Source: an uncultured bacterium
Lineage (GTDB): Bacteria; Bacillota; Clostridia; Lachnospirales; Lachnospiraceae
Assembly: GCA_947643145.1 (NCBI GenBank)
Contig: CANRVD010000028.1
Span: 1 to 35,760, forward strand
Direction of reading: 5' to 3'
Length of the DNA stretch: 35,760 nucleotides
Part shown: positions 1 to 7,743 of the stretch, in pieces
Layout: every line of letters starts with the position of its first letter
Numbering within the stretch: the first letter of the stretch is position 1
Program-made: the position numbers and the translations under genes
The notes under the pieces: model-generated
Seen by the model: the letters and a program-made list of their open reading frames with translations, nothing else
Databases searched by the model: none
Told to the model about the DNA's origin: nothing

Positions 1-7
1 TAATCCG

Positions 8-298
8 TTAATCCCTCTCACCGTTCAATCTGTCCCTCAACACTTCACTAAATGTTACCTTAATACGTTTCCTTTCCGGCACAATACATACTTTCCCGTT
101 CTGTGGATTTCTTGCTGGTCTTTCTGGTGTTATTTTTGTTTCTGCTTTCATAATTCCTGTGAATCTGATAGCTTCCCCTTCTTCCAGTAATAAATAGAAT
201 GTATCAAACATCAAATCCAGATATTCCCTGCATGACTTCTTTGTTTTATTCCCATTCTCTGCCATACGGTTTATGAAATCTTTCTTGCTGATTGCCAT
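8..298 (-). CDS. HU-like DNA-binding protein, probably of a mobile element
   Basis: This 96-residue protein has the layout of the HU/IHF fold: a helical N-terminal half (KKDFINRMAENGNKTKKSC) and a C-terminal arm region with the family-like stretch ARNPQNGKVCIVPERKRIKV, where cellular HU has ARNPQTG...IPA. It should bind and bend DNA as a dimer. It is more divergent than housekeeping HU, with extra Cys and acidic residues. The ATG at 298 has an AAAGGATG ribosome site about 10 bases upstream. It lies 27 bp downstream of a phage-tail-like gene, so I infer that it belongs to a prophage or integrated element running off the left edge. The family is fairly clear; the mobile-element assignment rests on context. 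Confidence 0.7.
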   Translation of the reverse strand: MAISKKDFINRMAENGNKTKKSCREYLDLMFDTFYLLLEEGEAIRFTGIMKAETKITPERPARNPQNGKVCIVPERKRIKVTFSEVLRDRLNGERD

Positions 299-325
299 AC
301 TGCATCATCCTTTCTTGCTAATAAA

Positions 326-769
326 TTATTTTATGGTTACTGGAATGCCTTTTCTTTTCAGGTAATCAGCCGCCAGCCTTAACATCTCTCCATTATCGGC
401 TATATTTTTCATGGTATCATCCCACACATGCGGTGTGTTATCCCCTTCTATTGTGCCTCCATGTAAGCCTTCATTTGCCCATGATGCTACCTGATATCCT
501 GTCGCATCGTAATAATTATCCATGTGATCCGTGTCGAGATAGACATATGCTACTACTTTGTTCCCTTTTACTTTTGGCTCTACTTTCGTTGCTGACCGTA
601 GAAAATCATATAATCTTCTGTAATATACTGGAGAATAACTGTTATAGTACTCCTGTAAGAAGTGGTTTAATGTCTCATATACTCTTTCTGCTAATGTATC
701 CGTCATGTTTACCATTGCAGGCATGAGTGCTTTCTGTAGTTCATTCATGTTGCTTACTCTTTTTGCCAT
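326..769 (-). CDS. Phage HK97 gp10-like (tail/neck component) protein
   Basis: This protein of about 147 residues resembles HK97-gp10-type minor tail or tail-completion proteins: a helical N-terminus (MNELQKALMPAMVNMTDTLAERVYETL), a Tyr/Arg-rich segment (YYNSYSPVYYRRLYDFLRS), then a short beta region (VVAYVYLDTDHM) and a C-terminal helix. The frame is open to 802, but the ATG at 769 is preceded by AGAAAGGAG at about 10 bases, so I chose it. I do not recognise a close named homologue, and the gp10 assignment is by general pattern. With the HU-like gene downstream it suggests the remnant or border of a prophage. No terminase, portal or integrase gene is visible in the window, so the element's completeness cannot be judged. 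Confidence 0.5.
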   Translation of the reverse strand: MAKRVSNMNELQKALMPAMVNMTDTLAERVYETLNHFLQEYYNSYSPVYYRRLYDFLRSATKVEPKVKGNKVVAYVYLDTDHMDNYYDATGYQVASWANEGLHGGTIEGDNTPHVWDDTMKNIADNGEMLRLAADYLKRKGIPVTIK

Positions 770-1207
770 TGATGCACTGCTCCTTTCTTTGCGGATTGTC
801 AATGAAATTGCTGTTTTAAGTTACTGTGGTTATTTGTCGTGGAATACCCTCTGTAACGCGTCAGAATCGCCATAGAGGGACTTTTTGATTGTGGGTGGAT
901 AAACTTTCACCTGATAAATTCAGGCACACAAATAAGCCCATATCTGAATAAGAATACTAATTTTTAGTTGCTTAATCAGTTATGGACTTATGCATGTGTC
1001 CAAATATTTTGTTGTTTGTGCCAAACTCTTTTACCGCATATCTTCTATTTCAGATACAATAAGACTTCTACACCAAGGCTCTTTCCTACTACACCATTTA
1101 CTACACCATTTTGCTGTAAAAATACGTGAATATATGTGAAAAAACATGAAAATAACAAACTTCAAAAAGTGCCATCAAAACCGCATACACACTATATTTA
1201 CAGCTAC
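770..1207. other. Non-coding stretch at the edge of the phage-like segment
   Basis: About 440 bp separate the phage-like genes from metA. I see no convincing gene on either strand. The stretch is AT-rich, holds a perfect tandem 12-mer at 1087-1110 and a related partial copy (CTACACCA) just upstream. I see no hairpin plus T-run terminator for metA. It may be the junction between an integrated element and the host chromosome, but no matching second att copy is inside the window. Confidence 0.4.
1087..1110. repeat. Perfect tandem duplication of a 12-mer
   Basis: The 12-mer TACTACACCATT occurs twice head to tail (1087-1098 and 1099-1110), and the related CTACACCA occurs about 20 bp to the left. 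Closely spaced direct repeats of this kind are typical of recombinase arm-binding or att regions, which would suit its position beside phage-like genes; this role is inference. Confidence 0.6.
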
Positions 1208-2116
1208 TTACTCCCACTCATACGGGGTTTCCTGATACACATAATAATTCACCCAGTTTGAATAAATCGCATTTGATGCCCCTCTCCACCGAAGAAGCGG
1301 ACGTTTGCTGCAGTCATCCTCTGGATAATAATTTACCGGCAGTTCTATAGGAATATTCTTTTCCAAGTCCCTTTTATATTCCGCATCTAACGTCAGTCGG
1401 TCATATTCCAAATGACCAAGCACAAAAATCTGTTTTCCATCCTTAGATATAATAATACATTCTCCAAGCTGTTTAGAATCAGCAAGCACACGCAGCCTGT
1501 CACAATCAGCAATTTCCTCATGGTCCATATAAGTATATCTGGAATGCGGTGCAAAAAACACATCATCAAATCCACGCAGTAAAGGCTCCTTGCGGTGATG
1601 TACCTGAAATTCATATATCCCAAACACCTTGTCCTGCAGTAAATGCTTATGTATTCCATAATGATAATATAATCCAGCCTGCGCTCCCCAACAAATATGG
1701 AATGTACTTGTTACATTTGTCTTCGACCATTCCATAATCTGTTTCAGCTCCTCCCAGTACCGCACCTCTTCAAACTCCATCTGCTCCACTGGAGCACCAG
1801 TAATAACAAGTCCATCAAATTTTCTGTCTTTTACCTCTTTAAATGTCTTATAAAACTCATTCAAATGGCTTGCTGGTGTATTTTTCCCTATATAGGAAGC
1901 TGTTGTAATAAAAGTAATATTAATTTGAAGTGGTGTATTTGACAAACTCCGCAACAGTTGGATTTCTGTATCCTCCTTTAAAGGCATCAGGTTTAATACC
2001 GCTATTTGAAGTGGACGAATATCCTGTATCATGGACCTTGTCTCATCCATCATAAAAATATTCTCCTTCTCCATTACTTTTTTTGCCGGAAGATTATTCT
2101 GTACTTTTACTGGCAT
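1208..2116 (-). CDS. metA: Homoserine O-acyltransferase MetA, probably acetyl-CoA-specific
   Basis: MetA activates homoserine by O-acylation, the first committed step of methionine synthesis. The 302-residue length matches the family. Visible motifs are VLNLMPLKEDTE, NTPASHLN, the nucleophile Cys142 in CWGAQAG, APHSRYT, and the His-Glu pair in GHLEYDR. Residue 111 is Glu (TGAPVEQ). In characterised MetA proteins Glu at this place goes with acetyl-CoA and Gly, as in E. coli, with succinyl-CoA, so acetyltransferase activity is the better prediction. The frame opens one codon earlier with TTG at 2119, but the ATG at 2116 is preceded by AAAGGAG at 7 bases. It starts 16 bp after the ligA stop, so the two are probably co-transcribed. 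No SAM riboswitch or T-box is seen in front of it. Confidence 0.93.
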   Translation of the reverse strand: MPVKVQNNLPAKKVMEKENIFMMDETRSMIQDIRPLQIAVLNLMPLKEDTEIQLLRSLSNTPLQINITFITTASYIGKNTPASHLNEFYKTFKEVKDRKFDGLVITGAPVEQMEFEEVRYWEELKQIMEWSKTNVTSTFHICWGAQAGLYYHYGIHKHLLQDKVFGIYEFQVHHRKEPLLRGFDDVFFAPHSRYTYMDHEEIADCDRLRVLADSKQLGECIIISKDGKQIFVLGHLEYDRLTLDAEYKRDLEKNIPIELPVNYYPEDDCSKRPLLRWRGASNAIYSNWVNYYVYQETPYEWE

Positions 2117-2132
2117 CAAACCACTCCTTTCC

Positions 2133-4082
2133 TTATAACTGAAATCTTTCTATAAACTCTTCTTCTGTCAAAATAGGAATATTCAACTCTTTTGCCTTCT
2201 TATTCTTGGAAGAATTGCTTGTATTGTCATTATTGATTAAATAACTTGTTTTACTGGTTACACTGCCTGTTACCTTACCGCCACGGCTTTCAATCAACTC
2301 TTTTGCCTCATTGCGGTTTGCAAAATGAGCCAGACTTCCTGTAATTACAAACTGGATTCCTTCCATATTATTATCGGCAGATTCTTCTTTTTCAAATTTT
2401 ATTACTGAAAGCAAGTCATCCACTACCTCATTATTTTCCTTATCCGCAAAAAAGGAAACAATTGATTTTGCAATTACCCCACCAACGCCATCAATTTCGA
2501 TTAGCTCTTCTTCTGTTGCATGGCGCACCCGCTTAAAATCCTGTCCCATTGCTTTGCAGACCATTTTGGCATTAGACGGCCCGACATTTGGAATTCCAAG
2601 GCTGTAAAGAAATCTTGATACCGTCGTAACTTTTGCTGCATGAACTGCCTGTACCAGCTTCTCATACGACTTTTTGCCAAAACCTTCCATCTCCGTAATG
2701 ATTTCCCTGTGTTCTTCAATACGGAATAAATCACCAAGCTGATGAATCAGGCCTTTTTCCATCAACTTCTCTATCGTTGCTTCTGACATTCCATCAATAT
2801 TCATAGCATCCCTGCTGACAAAAAGCGAAATCGCTTTCCGTTTCTTTGCAAGACACTTCTTATTTTCACAAAAAAGAACTTCCACACCATTTTCGTTATG
2901 GATACTTGTCGGTTCACTGCATACAGGACAAAAAGTAACAGGCTGTACCGTCCCAGAACGCGTTAGGTTTTCTGCTATTTGCGGAATAATCATATTTGCC
3001 TTATATACCTCAATTGTATCACCAATTCCCAGGGCAAGCTGTTTTACAATACTCAGGTTATGCACGCTGGCACGGCTTACCGTTGTTCCCTCTAACTCTA
3101 CCGGCTCAAAAACTGCAACAGGATTAATCAAACCAGTTCTTGATGCACTCCATTCTACTTCCTTTAATGTCGTTCTGGCAATCTCGTCTGCCCACTTAAA
3201 GGCAATCGCATTTCTCGGGAATTTTGCCGTACTCCCCAGTGACTCTCCATATACAATATCATCATATAAAAGAACCAGTCCATCCGAAGGAAAATCATTT
3301 GAAGGAATTTTCCTTGCAAACCAAGAAACCATATCTGCTAAATTTTCCCTGTTAACTTTTTTGTATTCTACAATATCAAATCCCTGCTCCTTCATAAAAA
3401 GAAATTTCTCTTCCTGTGAATTATGAAAATCTACCCCTTCTGCTGTCACCAGCGAAAATGCATAAAAATTCACATGGCGGTTTGCTGTAATTTCATTATT
3501 AAGCTGGCGCACAGAACCACTACAGAGATTCCTTGGATTTTTATACTGCTCCTCCTCCGGAAGCTCCTCATTAATCCGGTTAAACTCTGAATAAGTAATG
3601 ACTGCCTCGCCACGCAGAACTACCTGACCTTTATTCGGAATATTCAAAGGAATATTTTGAAATACTTTTGCATTATTCGTAATAACCTCTCCTACCTGCC
3701 CGTTTCCGCGCGTAACTGCTTTTATCAGCCTACCATCTTCGTAGGCTAAAACAACTGTTAAACCATCCATTTTCCATGATAGCAGCCCATCCTGCTCTCC
3801 AAGCCATTCCTCTAACTGTCCAACCTCTTTCGTCTTATCCAGTGATAACATCGGAGACTGGTGCTGTTCTTTTGGAAGTTCCCCCAAAACTTCATATCCC
3901 ACTTTTTGTGTCGGACTTCCTGCAAGAACGATTCCCGTTTCTTTTTCTAACTGTACCAGCCTGTCATATAACTTATCATACTCAAAGTTACTCATAATCT
4001 CATCATGCCCTTGATAATATACGCTGGCCGCCTGATTTAATCTAGCAGTTAATCCCTTTATCTCTTCCAATTTATCTGACAT
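2133..4082 (-). CDS. ligA: NAD-dependent DNA ligase LigA, divergent active site
   Basis: The protein seals nicks in duplex DNA using NAD+. Domain order is complete over about 649 residues: Ia (EYDKLYDRL, residues 34-42), nucleotidyltransferase with the adenylated Lys104 in WKMDGLTV, OB fold, Cys4 zinc finger (C385, C388, C405, C410), HhH repeats, and a C-terminal BRCT domain (about 575-649). Several positions differ from classical LigA: Tyr23 for His, Asn32 for Asp, Ser102 where E. coli has Glu113 two residues before the lysine, RGNG for RGDG, and GEVIT for GEDIT. It is therefore either a divergent main ligase or an accessory one. The ATG at 4082 follows GAGGCGG; an in-frame ATG at 4094 is the alternative start. 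metA follows after 16 bp. Confidence 0.93.
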   Translation of the reverse strand: MSDKLEEIKGLTARLNQAASVYYQGHDEIMSNFEYDKLYDRLVQLEKETGIVLAGSPTQKVGYEVLGELPKEQHQSPMLSLDKTKEVGQLEEWLGEQDGLLSWKMDGLTVVLAYEDGRLIKAVTRGNGQVGEVITNNAKVFQNIPLNIPNKGQVVLRGEAVITYSEFNRINEELPEEEQYKNPRNLCSGSVRQLNNEITANRHVNFYAFSLVTAEGVDFHNSQEEKFLFMKEQGFDIVEYKKVNRENLADMVSWFARKIPSNDFPSDGLVLLYDDIVYGESLGSTAKFPRNAIAFKWADEIARTTLKEVEWSASRTGLINPVAVFEPVELEGTTVSRASVHNLSIVKQLALGIGDTIEVYKANMIIPQIAENLTRSGTVQPVTFCPVCSEPTSIHNENGVEVLFCENKKCLAKKRKAISLFVSRDAMNIDGMSEATIEKLMEKGLIHQLGDLFRIEEHREIITEMEGFGKKSYEKLVQAVHAAKVTTVSRFLYSLGIPNVGPSNAKMVCKAMGQDFKRVRHATEEELIEIDGVGGVIAKSIVSFFADKENNEVVDDLLSVIKFEKEESADNNMEGIQFVITGSLAHFANRNEAKELIESRGGKVTGSVTSKTSYLINNDNTSNSSKNKKAKELNIPILTEEEFIERFQL

Positions 4083-4127
4083 AATCCGCCTCATTTCTGC
4101 ATCAAAATTCTTTCTTCTGCATTATTA

Positions 4128-4176
4128 CTTTGCAAGTTAAATCTCACAATTTACTCTGCGAGATTAATTTCCAAAG
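4128..4176. repeat. Intergenic imperfect inverted repeat between rluF-like gene and ligA
   Basis: CTTTGCAAGTTAAATCTC (4128-4145) is largely complementary to GAGATTAATTTCCAAAG (4160-4176), with a 14-base loop. There is no T-run on either side, so it is not a classical terminator. It may be a small structured intergenic repeat or an mRNA processing or stability hairpin between the two genes. Confidence 0.45.
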
Positions 4177-4183
4177 TTATATA

Positions 4184-4906
4184 TTATGAATCTGATTGCT
4201 TTAATTCCTCTTTCAACTCATTAATTTCTTCTGCCGTAAGACTTCTGTACCGACCCTTTTTTAAACCAGCTAACGTTATATTCATCACCCTGTCACGCCG
4301 CAGATATGTGACACGGTAGCCAAAATACTCACACATTCGCCGTATCTGCCGGTTTAATCCCTGTGTAATAATAATATGAAAAGAAATATCATCCTCTTTC
4401 CATATTTTGCAGGGCTTTGTTACCGTATCTAAAATCGGAACGCCGCCTGCCATTCCTTTTAAGAATCTATCATCTATTTTGTGGTCTACACGCACAAAAT
4501 ATTCCTTTTCATGCTCATATCGTCCACGAAGTATTTTTTCCATTACCTCTCCCTGATTTGTCAGAAGAAGCAAACCTTCTGATGTTAAATCAAGTCTTCC
4601 AACTGGATATATACGTTTTGGATAATCAATATATTCTATTACGTTCTTTACCCTCTCTCCATTCTCCTGTGTTGCAGTAGTACAGACAATCCCTCTTGGC
4701 TTATAGAACGCAAGATAAATTTCTTCTTCCTCTTTTTCCACTCTCCTGCCGTCTACCATCACTTCCTGCCCTGAAAACACCCTATCTCCTGGCAGTGCGA
4801 CTTTTCCATCCAATAAAATTCGTCCTTCTTCTGCCAAACGATCAGCTTCCCTTCTGGAACAGACTCCTGCATCACTTAGAAATTTATTAATTCTTATTCC
4901 CTGCAT
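4184..4906 (-). CDS. rluF: 23S rRNA pseudouridine synthase, RluB/RluF family
   Basis: This 240-residue protein converts a uridine to pseudouridine in rRNA. An N-terminal S4 RNA-binding domain (IRINKFLSDAGVCSRREADR, about residues 4-60) precedes the catalytic domain with the family motif GRLDLTSEGLLLLTN, whose Asp is the nucleophile. The C-terminal motif GLNRQIRRMCEYFGY followed by RVMNITLAGL is close to E. coli RluF, more so than to RluB or RsuA. The frame is open to 4942, but the ATG at 4906 is preceded by GGTGAGGAAAAA and gives the usual S4 start. It precedes ligA with a 101-bp gap containing a hairpin. The exact target base cannot be read from the sequence. Confidence 0.9.
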   Translation of the reverse strand: MQGIRINKFLSDAGVCSRREADRLAEEGRILLDGKVALPGDRVFSGQEVMVDGRRVEKEEEEIYLAFYKPRGIVCTTATQENGERVKNVIEYIDYPKRIYPVGRLDLTSEGLLLLTNQGEVMEKILRGRYEHEKEYFVRVDHKIDDRFLKGMAGGVPILDTVTKPCKIWKEDDISFHIIITQGLNRQIRRMCEYFGYRVTYLRRDRVMNITLAGLKKGRYRSLTAEEINELKEELKQSDS

Positions 4907-4945
4907 TTTTTCCTCACCTCTTAAATAACATGAATAATTCAAGAA

Positions 4946-5038
4946 AATCCGAGAAATTTCAAAGACAAAACCAAAGCCTGCCTTCTCTTATTCAGAAAAC
5001 ATACCATAGTATTATCTTTCTTTGAAATCACCCGGATT
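4946..5038. repeat. 93-bp intergenic element with 20-bp imperfect terminal inverted repeats
   Basis: The left end 4946-4965 (AATCCGAGAAATTTCAAAGA) and the reverse complement of the right end 5019-5038 (AATCCGGGTGATTTCAAAGA) agree at 17 of 20 bases by eye. The interior has no open frame. It has the form of a miniature inverted-repeat element, or equally a long hairpin in the transcript. Confidence 0.5.
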
Positions 5039-5055
5039 CATTGTTATATTCTCTT

Positions 5056-5111
5056 AGGAACTGTTCAAAAATAACTTTTTAACATTACTTGTCTTTTTCT
5101 GAAAAGTTCCT
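5056..5111. repeat. Short palindromic intergenic repeat
   Basis: AGGAACTGTTCA (5056-5067) pairs with TGAAAAGTTCCT (5100-5111) apart from one mismatch, enclosing a 32-bp AT-rich loop. It lies just downstream of the anchored-protein gene that ends at 5133. On the minus strand the T-rich loop does not make a standard terminator, though a termination role is possible. Confidence 0.4.
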
Positions 5112-5132
5112 TACTTTCTGACAACGTCTTTT

Positions 5133-5873
5133 CTATTTTTTATCGGATGCTGCCGGTGTCGCTGATGCTTCTGGCTTTGCCGTTGATACGGTTCCCTCTT
5201 TATCAATCTTATCATTTACTTCCTCATCACTGCCTGAATCAGAACTTTCCAACATCTGATAAAAATCACGCACATCTGCATTCTTACTTACAATATCCTC
5301 TAAACGCTTTTGCACTGCATCAATCATTTTCTTTACTTCTGGACTTTCGTCCAAAGCTTCAATTGCATCCTGATCTTCCTTCTTAATTGCACTAAGATAG
5401 ATTGTATACTTTCCATTCTTATCCGCCGTAACATATAAAGCAGTAAGAGATGGCACCAGTGTGTCAATATCATAAACCTTGGCTTCATAATAAACATAAA
5501 CACGATATGTCCCATCCCGAAGCCCCTCATTCATAATTGTACATTCAATATTTTTATAAGCCTCAATATATTCTGCTTCCGTAACCAGTCTTCTCTCCTC
5601 TATATGGGCAACATCACTGACACATTCCGCTAACTCTGTCATATTCACTTGCTGCTTCGCATCAAAATAATTCTTTATCAAAGTCGTCACATCCGCTTCT
5701 ATCTCCTTGTCTGTAATGGTAGAAAAAGTACCTCCTAACGATTTTGCAGAATCGTCTCCACTCTTTCCAAAGGAAAAATTGACAGATGGAGCAACCAAAG
5801 AAAAAGTTCCCATCCCAATCAACATAATGGCCAAAGTAAAAATAATAATTAGTTTTTTATATCGTAATCGCAT
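5133..5873 (-). CDS. Uncharacterised exported or membrane-anchored protein
   Basis: I do not recognise a named family. The protein of about 246 residues has a short basic N-terminus (MRLRYKK), one hydrophobic segment (about residues 8-28, LIIIFTLAIMLIGMGTF) that could be a signal anchor or uncleaved signal peptide, and an extracytoplasmic part with mixed helix/strand. The region around GTYRVYVYYEAKVYD looks like a small cone-shaped or NTF2-like domain. The C-terminal tail is low-complexity, rich in Ser, Asp, Thr and Ala (SDSGSDEEVNDK to the end). The open frame runs back to 5981 through the tRNA gene, so the true start must be the ATG at 5873, preceded by GAAAGGATG. It sits about 50 bp downstream of the tRNA-Arg and may share its transcript. 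Confidence 0.75.
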   Translation of the reverse strand: MRLRYKKLIIIFTLAIMLIGMGTFSLVAPSVNFSFGKSGDDSAKSLGGTFSTITDKEIEADVTTLIKNYFDAKQQVNMTELAECVSDVAHIEERRLVTEAEYIEAYKNIECTIMNEGLRDGTYRVYVYYEAKVYDIDTLVPSLTALYVTADKNGKYTIYLSAIKKEDQDAIEALDESPEVKKMIDAVQKRLEDIVSKNADVRDFYQMLESSDSGSDEEVNDKIDKEGTVSTAKPEASATPAASDKK

Positions 5874-5922
5874 CCAATGCGCACATCCTTTCGTTCTCTC
5901 TGACAGTTTTACAAAAACAAAA

Positions 5923-5995
5923 CGCACCTGAAGGGACTCGAACCCCTGGCACACGGTTCCGGAAACCGTTGCTCTATCCACTGAGCTACAGGTGC
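5923..5995 (-). tRNA. tRNA-Arg, anticodon CCG
   Basis: The minus strand folds as a full cloverleaf of 73 bases: acceptor stem GCACCTG/CAGGTGC with discriminator G at 5923, D arm GCTC...GAGC, anticodon stem ACGGT/ACCGT with loop TTCCGGA giving anticodon CCG, and a T arm with TTCGAGT. It therefore decodes the arginine codon CGG. CCA is not encoded. The start of the tRNA is at 5995 because transcription runs leftward. Confidence 0.95.
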
Positions 5996-6015
5996 AGATT
6001 TAGTTTATTTTTCTA

Positions 6016-6043
6016 AAAATACTGTATTTTAAATACCTTGCAA
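6016..6043 (-). promoter_or_regulatory. Possible sigma-A promoter for the tRNA-Arg
   Basis: On the minus strand TTGCAA (6043-6038) and TATTTT (6021-6016) are 16 bases apart and end about 20 bases before the tRNA. The match to the consensus is moderate and the region is AT-rich, so this is only a candidate. Confidence 0.3.
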
Positions 6044-6157
6044 TTCCAACACTTTTAAAGCATACCATATTGACATTTAAAAGTAAAGGATAAATTTATA
6101 CACAGATATAGAAAAGGATAAGAAATATGGGACATAACTTCTTAATAAGAATCCCCT

Positions 6158-6700
6158 CTATCCTATATTCTGCAATTTTTCACTATGCTCCGTTACAACC
6201 TTTTTAAGTATAGAAATATCTTGTTTCATCATCCCATAATCTTCAACACTGTCCTTATATCTGTCATAAGTTGAAGTATAACAGGATTCTATCGTATTCA
6301 ATCGTGGCAAAACTTTGTTTTCCTGCGTTAATTCAATATTTTTAACCCTTACTTCTAAATTTTTAACCCTGTTTTCTATACATTCAACCTTATTTTCTAA
6401 ATTTTTAACTCTACTTTCAAGACTCTTTACTTTTATTTCTATATTTTTAACTCTGCTTTCAAGGCTCTTTACTTTTATTTCTATATTTTTAACCCTAGTT
6501 TCTATCCTTTTAACCTTGGTTTCTACACTTTTTACTCTGGTTTCCACACTCTTTACTCTGGTTTCCACACTTTTTACTCTAGTTTCTATACTTTCTATCT
6601 TATTCTCAATTATCCCCATTCGCCCTTTAATTTCCTGCATATCATCTTTAATAGGTTCAATCATATTTGATATCGCAAATAATAATTCATTATCCGTCAT
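6158..6700 (-). CDS. Heptad-repeat coiled-coil protein
   Basis: This 180-residue protein opens with MTDNELLFAISNMIEPIKDD, continues as about thirteen almost identical heptads (units such as VKSVETR, VKRIETR, VKNIEIK, VKSLESR) over roughly residues 35-125, and ends with a non-repeated helix (VLPRLNTIESCYTSTYDRY ... ILKKVVTEHSEKLQNI). It must form a long parallel coiled coil with Val, Ile and Leu at the core positions. Similar proteins with variable heptad number are common in gut Clostridia; no function is established that I know of. The ATG at 6700 is preceded by AAGGAG at 8 bases; an upstream in-frame ATG at 6730 lacks such a site. It starts 26 bp after the EcsC-family gene, so the two probably form one operon. 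Confidence 0.8.
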   Translation of the reverse strand: MTDNELLFAISNMIEPIKDDMQEIKGRMGIIENKIESIETRVKSVETRVKSVETRVKSVETKVKRIETRVKNIEIKVKSLESRVKNIEIKVKSLESRVKNLENKVECIENRVKNLEVRVKNIELTQENKVLPRLNTIESCYTSTYDRYKDSVEDYGMMKQDISILKKVVTEHSEKLQNIG

Positions 6701-6726
6701 TCTGTTATTCTCCTTCCTATAAATTA

Positions 6727-7527
6727 TCAAGATATCCTACCGCCATATTTATCCTGATAAAATCTCCTTCGATACTTTAATTCTGCATATTCTGCCACCC
6801 GTTTCAAATAAACTGCATCATAAGCTCCACCTACGGCACCAACAACCGGTATCCCCTGTAAAAACTTCATATATAAGATTTCTCCCGAAAGGCACATTGC
6901 CGTTTCATGAATCATCTTCTCCTTGCTGTACTCTGCAGGACACACCCTGCTACTCATGTACAAATTCACTTCTTTATCTATCTGCAGCATCCTTTCTCCA
7001 TAAGAAACTGCTCCCTGAATCAGCAGCAGAATCCAATACCTCTCCTCTTCTGATTCATACTCGTACCCATAATTCATTGCAATTTCGTATATGCTTTTTA
7101 GCAAGATGCCTGTAAAAAGTGGAATATCCGGCAGGCCAATCCCCAAAAGCCCCATTCCAACACCTGATGCCCCTGTCAGAAACAGATTCTTCGCCTCTGC
7201 CTTTCCAGCATTACGTGAAAAAGTCCGCAAAGACTTATAATCCTTTTTGAGGTCTGCAGTGTATTCATTTACCAAAAAATTTTTCTCCATCTCTTCCCTG
7301 TTATAGGTTTTCTCAATGACAGAAGTTCCTTTTTCAAAGATAAGAGAAAAAGCTTTTGCAAAAGCTGTATTTAATGTATCCTGAAGTTTCTCCGGTACTT
7401 TTTCTTCAAGTATCCGGTTTAAACGGGTTTCCTGCTTTGCTGCACGCAAAGAAAGAAAACGAGTTTCCTGTTTCTCCAATCTCTCCCATTCCCGTTCTAA
7501 TGCCGTTTTTTTCTGAAATAATCCCAT
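6727..7527 (-). CDS. EcsC family protein
   Basis: The protein of about 266 residues matches the EcsC family: a charged helical N-terminus (TALEREWERLEKQETRFL), the stretch FAKAFSLIFEKGTSVIEKTY, a Gly-rich hydrophobic segment (GASGVGMGLLGIGLPDIPLF, about residues 116-135), ILLKSIYEIAMNYGY, and the C-terminal GIPVVGAVGGAYDAVYLKRV typical of the family. EcsC takes its name from the third gene of the B. subtilis ecs ABC-transporter operon, but its activity is unclear and no ecsAB genes are present here. Several in-frame starts exist (7596, 7560, 7527); the ATG at 7527 has GAGGG at 5 bases and gives a normal family start. The coiled-coil gene follows after 26 bp. Confidence 0.75.
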   Translation of the reverse strand: MGLFQKKTALEREWERLEKQETRFLSLRAAKQETRLNRILEEKVPEKLQDTLNTAFAKAFSLIFEKGTSVIEKTYNREEMEKNFLVNEYTADLKKDYKSLRTFSRNAGKAEAKNLFLTGASGVGMGLLGIGLPDIPLFTGILLKSIYEIAMNYGYEYESEEERYWILLLIQGAVSYGERMLQIDKEVNLYMSSRVCPAEYSKEKMIHETAMCLSGEILYMKFLQGIPVVGAVGGAYDAVYLKRVAEYAELKYRRRFYQDKYGGRIS

Positions 7528-7743
7528 TCTATCCCTCAATTCCGCGCTGCATTCACACATCTCTGTGCCAGGCAGCGCGCAGACACAACTAATCATGTAA
7601 ATCGGTATTTCAAAGTTAACACTCCTGTAGACAAGCCATGGGAATCCGTTGGGGCAAAATATCTTTTATCCCTAACATCCTAATATACATGTATTATAAT
7701 AAATTTCTTTTCACATGTAAAGTCTCATTGGTCATTTTCCAAA

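Noticed and set aside
5874-5981. N-terminal extension of the anchored-protein frame
   Set aside because: It reads through the tRNA-Arg gene; the ATG at 5873 with a ribosome site and a hydrophobic segment right after it is the real start.
6338-6600. Regular ~21-nt repeats considered as a CRISPR array
   Set aside because: There are no spacers between units, the period is a multiple of three and the units encode heptads.
6315-6722. 135-codon plus-strand frame of repeated FLTLVS-like units
   Set aside because: It is the mirror of the heptad repeat; the minus frame has the ribosome site, operon spacing and coiled-coil pattern.
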